Positions 37,187-43,777 of a DNA stretch of 64,000 nt are shown one piece after another (position 1 is the first letter of the stretch; every line of letters begins with the position of its first letter). The translations under genes and the position numbers were made by a program. The notes under the pieces were generated by a model. That model was given only the letters and a program-made list of their open reading frames with translations, made no database searches and was not told where the DNA came from. The DNA comes from Collinsella sp. (lineage in GTDB: Bacteria > Actinomycetota > Coriobacteriia > Coriobacteriales > Coriobacteriaceae): contig JAHYYJ010000011.1 in NCBI GenBank assembly GCA_019425015.1, forward strand, positions 1 to 64,000, read 5' to 3'.

Positions 37187-39148
37187 ATGGAACAGAGGGT
37201 CCTCGGGGGAAGATACCTCCTCAAGGATAAGGTGGGGACAGGCGGCATGGCGACCGTCTTCCGTGCGCAGGACCAGGTCCTCGACCGCACGGTAGCCGTC
37301 AAGATCATGCTGCCGCAGTATGCTGGCGACGCAACCTTCGCCGCACGCTTTAAGCAGGAGGCCCAGGCAGCAGCCGGTCTCTCCTCCCCCTATATCGTGG
37401 GCGTCTACGATTGGGGCAAGGACGGCGACACCTATTACATCGTCATGGAGTACCTGCGCGGCACCGACCTTAAGAGCGGCATCAAGAGCCACGGCGCCCT
37501 CGACCCCAAGAAGGTCGCCCAGATCGGCTCGCAGATCAGCTCCGCGCTTTCGGTCGCCCACAAGCACGAGATCATCCACCGCGACATCAAGCCGCAGAAC
37601 ATCATGGTGCTGCCCGACGGCAACATCAAGGTGATGGACTTTGGCATCGCGCGCGCCAAGAACAGCCACCTCACGCAAGACAACAACGTGCTGGGAACCG
37701 CCCACTACGTCAGTCCCGAGCAGACCCGTGGTCAGGACCTCGGCCCCACCTCGGATATCTACTCGCTGGGCGTCGTGATGTACGAGTGCGCCACCGGCCG
37801 CGTGCCCTTTGACGGTGATGACGCCATCTCGGTCGCACTCAAGCAGGTCAACGAGCTGCCTATTCCGCCGAGCCAGATCAACTCCGGTGTCGACGCCGAC
37901 CTTGAGCACATCATCCTCAAGTGCATGGAGAAGGACCCGGCAAACCGCTTCCAGACCGCCGACGAGCTGCGTCAGGTGCTCAACAGCTACCTGTCGGGCC
38001 GTGCCGTCAACATCTCGGAGCCCACGCGCATCATCGGTGCACCCGGTGAGCTGGGCGCCACCAAGACTCGCGAGCTTTCCGATCAGACGCGCGCCATGGT
38101 ACGTCCCGTCTCGGGCGTGAGCGGCCAGAATACCGCCCGTAGCTCGGTTTCGGGCTCCACCGGCTCCTACGAGGTCGAAAAGCCCAAATCCAACAAGAAC
38201 AAGATCATCGCCGCCGTGGTGGCAGCCGTTGCCGTCATCGGTATCGTGGTGGCCTTTGCCACAGGACTCTTTGGCGGCGAGCAGGTCACCGTGCCCGATG
38301 TGCTGGGCAAGGACCAGCAGACTGCCGTCGAGCAGATCAAGGAAGCCGGCCTCGAGGTCGGCACCATCGACCAAAGCTACAACGACGATATCGACGAGGG
38401 CAAGGTCGCCGAGCAGACGCCCAACGGCAAAACCAAGAAGGCCAAGGGCACCAAGGTGAACCTGGTAATCTCCAAGGGCCCCAAGCCCTCCGAGAAGGTT
38501 GAGGTTCCCCAGCTTGTCGGCCTGACCAAGGACCAGGCAGAAGCCGCGCTGGCAAGCGTTGGCCTGAAGGGCAACGCCTCCGAGGAGGCCAACGAGGCCG
38601 ATGAGGGCCAGGTCTTTGAGCAGGGCACCAAACCCGGTAAGGAAGTCGAGAAGGGCACGACCATCTCGTACAAGGTCTCCAGCGGTCCTGACACCACCTC
38701 CGTCCCCGATCTGACCGACATGACCGAGGCCCAGGCGCGCAACGCCCTCGATATGGCAGGCTTTGGCGTCGACGTGAGCTACCAGGAGAACGATTCGGTT
38801 ACCGAGGGCACCGTGATTAGCTGGAACCCCAGCGGCAAGCAGAAGCCTGGCGCCACGATTACCGTCGTCATTGCCAAGAAGTCCGGCAAAGCCAGCGTTC
38901 CGGGCAACCTGTACGGCAAGAGCATCTCCGCCGCCGTTACCGCGCTCAACAACGCCGGGTTCTACAACATCGCATTCTGCGATCAGAACGGTAACCCCGT
39001 GAGCGGCAACGAAAACGCCACCGTTACGGGCGTCTCCCCCACCGGCAAGCAGTCTACCGACAGCACGATTACGCTGACGGTCGCACTTTCTGGCTCGGGT
39101 TCGGGTTCGGGCTCGGGCACGGGCGACGATTCCGGTACGGTCAACTAG
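37187..39148 (+). CDS. pknB: PknB-type Ser/Thr kinase with four PASTA domains
   Basis: A 653-residue receptor kinase. Residues about 10-270 are the kinase domain (GTGGMATVF, VAVKIM, HRDIKPQNIM with His131-Arg-Asp133, DFGIAR, GTAHYVSPEQ). A Lys-rich juxtamembrane stretch precedes one transmembrane helix (about 345-368). Four PASTA repeats follow, starting near VTVPDVLG, VEVPQLVG, TSVPDLTD and ASVPGNLYG, and a Gly/Ser/Asp tail ends the protein. PASTA domains bind muropeptides/lipid II. The ATG 37187 with TAGGAG upstream is preferred over the ATG at 37172. Last gene of the operon, followed by a terminator. Confidence 0.95.
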   Translation: MEQRVLGGRYLLKDKVGTGGMATVFRAQDQVLDRTVAVKIMLPQYAGDATFAARFKQEAQAAAGLSSPYIVGVYDWGKDGDTYYIVMEYLRGTDLKSGIKSHGALDPKKVAQIGSQISSALSVAHKHEIIHRDIKPQNIMVLPDGNIKVMDFGIARAKNSHLTQDNNVLGTAHYVSPEQTRGQDLGPTSDIYSLGVVMYECATGRVPFDGDDAISVALKQVNELPIPPSQINSGVDADLEHIILKCMEKDPANRFQTADELRQVLNSYLSGRAVNISEPTRIIGAPGELGATKTRELSDQTRAMVRPVSGVSGQNTARSSVSGSTGSYEVEKPKSNKNKIIAAVVAAVAVIGIVVAFATGLFGGEQVTVPDVLGKDQQTAVEQIKEAGLEVGTIDQSYNDDIDEGKVAEQTPNGKTKKAKGTKVNLVISKGPKPSEKVEVPQLVGLTKDQAEAALASVGLKGNASEEANEADEGQVFEQGTKPGKEVEKGTTISYKVSSGPDTTSVPDLTDMTEAQARNALDMAGFGVDVSYQENDSVTEGTVISWNPSGKQKPGATITVVIAKKSGKASVPGNLYGKSISAAVTALNNAGFYNIAFCDQNGNPVSGNENATVTGVSPTGKQSTDSTITLTVALSGSGSGSGSGTGDDSGTVN

Positions 39149-39200
39149 TCGCCACCCCACCGCCCATTACGGCTCTCGCCGCAAACATATTCACTCACAG

Positions 39201-39240
39201 GCGCCCGCTTGCTCCCCCAGCAAGCGGGCGCTTCGTTTTT
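39201..39240 (+). terminator. Rho-independent terminator of the pknB operon
   Basis: A 12-bp perfect stem, GCGCCCGCTTGC (39201-39212) with GCAAGCGGGCGC (39220-39231), followed by TTCGTTTTT. Confidence 0.9.
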
Positions 39241-39259
39241 GACATGGCATGAACCAGAA

Positions 39260-39290
39260 GAGCCCGGCACCGTGGCGGTGTACCGGGCTC
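39260..39290 (-). terminator. Hairpin downstream of tRNA-Arg
   Basis: GAGCCCGG (39260-39267) pairs with CCGGGCTC (39283-39290), with an internal CAC/GTG extension, just beyond the 3' end of the tRNA gene. On the minus strand it is followed by TTCTGGTT, a weak T-rich tail. Confidence 0.6.
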
Positions 39291-39300
39291 GATCAATCTC

Positions 39301-39376
39301 TGGTGCCCCCGGGCGGATTCGAACCGTCGACACCCGCTTTAGGAGAGCGGTGCTCTATCCCCTGAGCTACGGAGGC
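39301..39376 (-). tRNA. tRNA-Arg (anticodon CCT)
   Basis: The reverse complement folds into a full cloverleaf of 76 nt: acceptor GCCTCCG paired with CGGGGGC, D arm GCTC/GAGC, anticodon stem CCGCT/AGCGG around the loop CTCCTAA (anticodon CCT), T arm with GTTCGAATC, and an encoded CCA end. It decodes AGG. Confidence 0.95.
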
Positions 39377-39438
39377 ATGTTGTATTAGTGTAGCAGATTT
39401 GCGCCACTACCATGCAGCGCATAGCCGCTCTTCGAGAT

Positions 39439-39492
39439 AGTCGTCTGCGACGTCCTTTAATGACTGGTCGTTTAAGAGTGTCGCAGACGACT
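39439..39492. repeat. TTTAAG-type palindromic repeat
   Basis: AGTCGTCTGCGAC (39439-39451) and GTCGCAGACGACT (39480-39492) form a 13-bp perfect stem. The central part (CTTTAATGACT...TCGTTTAAG) matches that of the repeat at 43101-43156 and, more distantly, the ATTTAAG core of the 819-842 unit. It sits 9 bases after the stop of the DUF956 gene and may serve as terminator. Confidence 0.65.
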
Positions 39493-39501
39493 ACCCAACG
39501 A

Positions 39502-39900
39502 CTAGTTGCCTTTGTGGAAAAGGTTCTTGATGACGGAGGGGATGCTCTTGGCGCCCTTGGCCGTCACATCGATAAAGTCGGGCGAACGCACGAGCTTATC
39601 CTCGTCGACGTACTTACGGACCGCGCGAAGCGTCTCTTTATCGTCGCGCGTCGAAAACGTAAAGTGGCCGTTGTCCTTGGTGAAGATAGCAAAACGCGTA
39701 ATCTTCTTGGTGCCGCGCAAAACCTCGGCGGCAATATAGTCGACCTCGTCCCACGGGATTTGGATATAATCCTCGGGATTACGCTCGTTATAGTACTCAA
39801 ACGCCTTATTGCCCACCATCACGTTACCGTGACTGGTAAGCCCCATCAGGCAGGTTGCCGGCGTTGCCAGATCGACCGTGCTGTTCTGAGATTGCGCCAT
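39502..39900 (-). CDS. DUF956 (ManO-like) protein of the mannose PTS
   Basis: A 132-residue protein of the DUF956 family, small cytoplasmic proteins encoded next to mannose-family PTS genes in Firmicutes and Coriobacteriia. Features include VMVGNKAFEYYNERN and IQIPWDEVDYIAAEV, then ITRFAIFTKDNGHFTFSTRD. The start at 39900 is the second ATG; GAGG lies six bases upstream. It follows the IID gene by 120 bases. Role in PTS control is unproven. Confidence 0.8.
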   Translation of the reverse strand: MAQSQNSTVDLATPATCLMGLTSHGNVMVGNKAFEYYNERNPEDYIQIPWDEVDYIAAEVLRGTKKITRFAIFTKDNGHFTFSTRDDKETLRAVRKYVDEDKLVRSPDFIDVTAKGAKSIPSVIKNLFHKGN

Positions 39901-40020
39901 ACGCGCCTCGCCCTCCAAATAAAACAATCGGACCGCATCCAGTGTACCCACCGGGTGCGGTCCGTTTCAATGGCTCAAAAGCCCTTGCCTAGCAACTCTC
40001 GGTCTTAAGCCGAAGCGTGC

Positions 40021-40941
40021 TTACATGAAGCCGCAGACGCGACCGATGATGCCGACGGCGAAGAGAGCCAGGATGATGACGATCGGGCTGACCTTCTTCT
40101 TGAGGAGCTTGCAGACCAGAAGGGTCAGGCACACGGCGGCAAGGCCGGGGATGAGCTGATCGAGGTTGGCCTGAAGCGTGGTGACCTTCACCGGGTCGAG
40201 TGCGTTGGCACCGACAGAGCTGTACATCGTCAATGCCTGCTTGATGCCCTCAGAACCGGCGGGCAGGTTGGCCCAGTCGATATAGGCGCCAGCGGACTGC
40301 GTGACCTTGGAGACGACCGGGGTGAAGGAGATGGACACCCAGCGCTCGACCAGGGCGCCGATGATGAACATACCCAGGATGGAAGCACCCTCGGTGACCT
40401 TGCCCATCAGACCGCCGGAGAGGTCCTTGGCGATGGAGGAGCCGACCTTGTAGCCAAACTCCTGCGTGTACCACAGGAAGGCGTAACGGATGATGTTCCA
40501 CGCGAAGAAGAACAGCAGCGGACCGGCGATGCTGCCGGACAGGGCCAGGGAAGCGCCCAGTGCACCCAGAATCGGGCGAAGGGTGAACCAGAAGGCGGGG
40601 TCGCCGACGCCGGCGAGCGGGCCCATCATACCGACCTTGACGCCCTGAATGGCGACGTCGTCAATCGGAGCACCGTTGGCGCGCTCCTCCTCGAGGGCGA
40701 GGGTAACGCCAATGACGGGGGCGGAAACATAGGGGTGGGTGTTATAGAACTCCAGGTGGCGCTTAAGAGCGGCAATCTGGTCATCCTTGCTGGTGTAGAG
40801 CTTCTTGATCGCAGGGATCATTGCGAAGCACCAGCCGCCGTTCTGCATACGCTCGTAGTTCCACGAGCCCTGAAGGAACTGATGACGGAAGCAAACCTTC
40901 TTACGGTCAGCCTTGGTGAGCTGAATCTTGTTCTCTGCCAT
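40021..40941 (-). CDS. manZ: PTS mannose/fructose/sorbose family IID component
   Basis: A 306-residue membrane subunit of the mannose-type permease. Typical IID features: FLQGSWNYERMQNGGWCFAMIPA at the N-terminus, GVKVGMMGPLAGVGDP, and a C-terminal hydrophobic region. It forms the sugar channel with the IIC protein. Start 40941 has GGAGGGGAGTG upstream; a codon triplet earlier is also possible. Confidence 0.95.
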   Translation of the reverse strand: MAENKIQLTKADRKKVCFRHQFLQGSWNYERMQNGGWCFAMIPAIKKLYTSKDDQIAALKRHLEFYNTHPYVSAPVIGVTLALEEERANGAPIDDVAIQGVKVGMMGPLAGVGDPAFWFTLRPILGALGASLALSGSIAGPLLFFFAWNIIRYAFLWYTQEFGYKVGSSIAKDLSGGLMGKVTEGASILGMFIIGALVERWVSISFTPVVSKVTQSAGAYIDWANLPAGSEGIKQALTMYSSVGANALDPVKVTTLQANLDQLIPGLAAVCLTLLVCKLLKKKVSPIVIILALFAVGIIGRVCGFM

Positions 40942-40957
40942 ATGTATCACTCCCCTC

Positions 40958-41776
40958 CTACTCGTAATCGTTCAGAATGTCGCCGAGCGGGTCACCGGAG
41001 CCACCGCCCATGCCGCCACCCTGCTTGGCCAGATCCTTAAGGCCAAGGTAGATGAGGGCAAGGGAGATGCCGATGAGGCCAAGGGCGATCAGCGTGAGCT
41101 GAGGGATGGCAGCAAGGACAAAGCCGAGGATGAAGAACGGCCAGGTCTCCTTGGTGGCCATCATGTTGATGACCATGGCGTAACCGACGGAAGCGACCAT
41201 GCCGCCGCCGACAGCCATGCCGCCGGACAGCCAATCGGGCATAGCGTTAAGCGCGTTGGTAACGGCCTCGGCCGGGATGATGCACAGAAGTACTGCCGGG
41301 ATGGCGATACGAACACCCTGCATGAGGATGCCGGCGTACTGCCAACGCTCGATGCCGGCGAAGTCGCCCTTCTCGGCGCAGGCGTCCATGGCGTGAACCA
41401 TAGCGGTAGCCAGGGTACGGCAGATCATGGTCAGGAACAGACCAGCGACCGACAGCGGGACGGCGACGGCGATGGCGGCGGTAACGGCCTTGGCCGAATC
41501 GGTGGCGCCACCGTTGAGGGCGAGCACCATGATGATCGAAGAAGCGACCGAGGCCAGAGCGGCGTCAGGCGCGACGGCGGCGCCGACGTTAGCCCAGCCA
41601 AGGGCCATCATCTGGAGCGAACCGCCCAGGAGGATGCCCTCCTGAAGGTGACCGGTTACGAGACCGATAAGCGTGCATGCCACGAGCGGCTGATGGAACT
41701 GGAACTCATCCAGAATGCCTTCCATACCGGCAAGCAACGCGACAATCGCAACAAGCAGAATAGTGATTGCAGACAT
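40958..41776 (-). CDS. manY: PTS mannose/fructose/sorbose family IIC component
   Basis: A 272-residue polytopic sugar channel subunit with family motifs VTGHLQEGILLGGSLQMMALG (near residues 40-60) and GWANVGAAVAPD. The Gly-rich end (GGGMGGGSGDP) is ordinary low-complexity. It lies 18 bases after the IIAB gene stop. Confidence 0.95.
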   Translation of the reverse strand: MSAITILLVAIVALLAGMEGILDEFQFHQPLVACTLIGLVTGHLQEGILLGGSLQMMALGWANVGAAVAPDAALASVASSIIMVLALNGGATDSAKAVTAAIAVAVPLSVAGLFLTMICRTLATAMVHAMDACAEKGDFAGIERWQYAGILMQGVRIAIPAVLLCIIPAEAVTNALNAMPDWLSGGMAVGGGMVASVGYAMVINMMATKETWPFFILGFVLAAIPQLTLIALGLIGISLALIYLGLKDLAKQGGGMGGGSGDPLGDILNDYE

Positions 41777-41794
41777 GTATCGGACCCTCCTTTA

Positions 41795-42784
41795 CTATGC
41801 TTGAGCGGCCAGTTCGGCCTTAGCTTTCTTCAACATGGCGTCGAGATCCTCGGAGGAATCCGAAGGAACCTTGCGGACCTCGAACTTGACGCCCTTGGCC
41901 TTGAGAGCCTCGATGGTCTTGACATCGTCATCGCCCATGGCGACGGCGTTAGTGACGACGACCTTGCCCTTGGAGTGGGCCATGGAACCGATGTTGGCTT
42001 CCTTGATGTCGACGCCGGCCTCGATGGCCCTGAGCAGATCCTGCGGGTTCTCGAACAGCAGCATCGCCTTGGTGTCGCCAAAGCGCGTGTCCTTGACGAC
42101 CTCGGCCATCTTCTTGATAGGCACGACGTTGGCGTGGACTCCCGGAGGGGCAGCCTGCTCGATCATGGTCTTGCGGAGCTCGTCGTGAGCAACGCCGTCG
42201 GAGACCACGATGATGCGGTTGGGGTTGATCTGCTTGGTCCACGTGGTGGCCACCTGACCATGCAGCAGGCGCGTGTCGATACGGACGTGGGCGATCTTGA
42301 TGTGCCCGTCGCCGATCACCGTTCCCGGAGGAATGGCACCCGCAGGAGCAGCGGCGGCCGCAGCCGGCTTCTTCTCCTCGGGCTCCAGAGACTCGGGCTT
42401 GACGCGCACGCCGGCCTTAGCCTCAGTCACGAGATGTTTTGCGATCGCATGTGCAGTGTTCTTTGCGTCAAAGCGCTGCGAATATGCCTCGATGAGCATA
42501 GGCAGGTTGACACCGGTGACGATAGCCCAGGAATCGTGGCCCTCGATGAGCCCGCTGATCTGGTTGAACGGCGTGCCGCCCCACAGATCAACGAGGAAGA
42601 GCACCTGCTCCTGGTCCTCGAAGGAAGCGATTGCCTCCTCGACCTTGGCACGGAAGTCGTCGGGGCCCATGCTCGGCTCGAGCGAGACCACGGCAACAGA
42701 CGGCTGATCGCCAAAGACCATCGAGCCCGTCTGCTTGATTCCAGCCGCCAAGTCACCATGGCTAGCAAGAACAATACTTACCAT
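41795..42784 (-). CDS. manX: PTS mannose/fructose/sorbose family IIAB component
   Basis: A 329-residue cytoplasmic phosphotransfer protein. IIA domain (1-125) with the phosphorylated His9 in LASHG; a Pro/Ala linker (130-155); IIB domain (160-329) with phosphorylated His175 in RLLHGQV. It passes phosphate from HPr to the incoming hexose. Start 42784 follows AAGGAGG with seven-base spacing; a GTG one codon earlier is less likely. First gene of the manXYZ-DUF956 operon. Confidence 0.95.
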   Translation of the reverse strand: MVSIVLASHGDLAAGIKQTGSMVFGDQPSVAVVSLEPSMGPDDFRAKVEEAIASFEDQEQVLFLVDLWGGTPFNQISGLIEGHDSWAIVTGVNLPMLIEAYSQRFDAKNTAHAIAKHLVTEAKAGVRVKPESLEPEEKKPAAAAAAPAGAIPPGTVIGDGHIKIAHVRIDTRLLHGQVATTWTKQINPNRIIVVSDGVAHDELRKTMIEQAAPPGVHANVVPIKKMAEVVKDTRFGDTKAMLLFENPQDLLRAIEAGVDIKEANIGSMAHSKGKVVVTNAVAMGDDDVKTIEALKAKGVKFEVRKVPSDSSEDLDAMLKKAKAELAAQA

Positions 42785-43100
42785 CACATAACCTCCTTTT
42801 TGTCTACGTAATTCCTACACGACAGTTATGGAGTATAGCTGCAAATACAGCAGAATTGTTTGAAAAACTGCAAAAGGTAGCATTATTTGTTTAAACGTCT
42901 TGTTTTGTTACAAGCTGATTACATTCCAGTATTTTGGCTGATTTGCTGCTGAGGATTGATAGCTGATCTATTTACATGACCGAATTGAGCACGCTGTTCA
43001 TTATTGCCGGTTTTAAACAGACACAAATGTGCTCGCGTTGAGGCTATTTCGTTTAAACAGATGGTGCTTGACTAATGGTAAGAAATATGATCTAGCAAAG
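42785..43100. promoter_or_regulatory. Upstream region of the mannose PTS with repeated TTTAAAC boxes
   Basis: The A+T-rich, gene-free region holds GTTTAAAC (42889-42896) and two copies of TTTAAACAGA (43012-43021 and 43052-43061), exactly 40 bases apart. The spacing (about four helical turns) suggests an operator for a dimeric regulator, but no cognate regulator gene is adjacent. Confidence 0.45.
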
Positions 43101-43156
43101 TAGTCGTTAGGGACGTTCTTTAATGACTAGTCGTTTAAGAACGTCCCCAACGACTA
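43101..43156. repeat. GTCCCC-type palindromic repeat after hypA
   Basis: TAGTCGTTAGGGACGTTCTT (43101-43120) and its complement (43137-43156, containing GAACGTCCCC) form a 20-bp stem with one mismatch, ending two bases before the hypA stop codon. The loop (TAATGACTAGTCGTTT) matches the repeat at 39439-39492. It may double as a hypA terminator. Confidence 0.75.
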
Positions 43157-43158
43157 AG

Positions 43159-43587
43159 TTAGGCGATGTGGAGGGGGTTGGCGGCGTCGACGGCATCGGG
43201 GGCATCGGATAGGCCGTCGGGGGCAGCGTCTGTCGGGTCCTCGTCGGGGGTCTCGATCTGCTTGATCATGACCTCCTGGCCCTGCAGCAGATAGGTCTCG
43301 CCGCTACCGCAATGGGGGCAGGTCTTGCCGTGCTCGACCGTCGCGTAGTCGCAGCCGCACGCCTCGCAATGCGTCACGGCCTCGACAGGCTCCACAATAA
43401 GCTCCGCGCCCTGCGTGATAGGCTTTTTATCTGCCGCCCAGCGCCAAGCATCAAGCAGCAGATCGGGAACGACGCCCGAGACCTCGCCCAGGAGCAGCGT
43501 CACGCTCGAAACGCGACTCACGCCATTGGCGCGCGCCACATTCTCGACATCGCGAATGATGTGATAGACGATTCCTAATTCATGCAC
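43159..43587 (-). CDS. hypA: Hydrogenase nickel incorporation protein HypA
   Basis: Delivers Ni to [NiFe]-hydrogenase with HypB. The 142-residue protein starts MHELG (Ni-binding His2) and has the zinc site Cys74/77 and Cys90/93. The last ~25 residues (after IKQIE) are an Asp/Ala/Pro-rich extension absent from most HypA. No other hyp gene is in the window, so maturation genes must be elsewhere. No clear SD was seen; the 5' hairpin CCGCCGTTC/GAACGGCGG (about 43596-43617) lies just upstream. Confidence 0.92.
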   Translation of the reverse strand: MHELGIVYHIIRDVENVARANGVSRVSSVTLLLGEVSGVVPDLLLDAWRWAADKKPITQGAELIVEPVEAVTHCEACGCDYATVEHGKTCPHCGSGETYLLQGQEVMIKQIETPDEDPTDAAPDGLSDAPDAVDAANPLHIA

Positions 43588-43777
43588 TTTTTCTTCCGCC
43601 GTTCTAACGAACGGCGGTCGACTTGACGCTGCGCGAGCCCCAGACGGACGATCTGCCTTTCAATCGTCGGGCATGGGCAAAAGCCCTATGCCCTCCTCTT
43701 TCAAGGCACCTCGCCACGCCTGGGACTCGCTCGCTGTCCAACCGTTCTCTACGCCGTTCTCTTGTTTGTTGCGTTTT

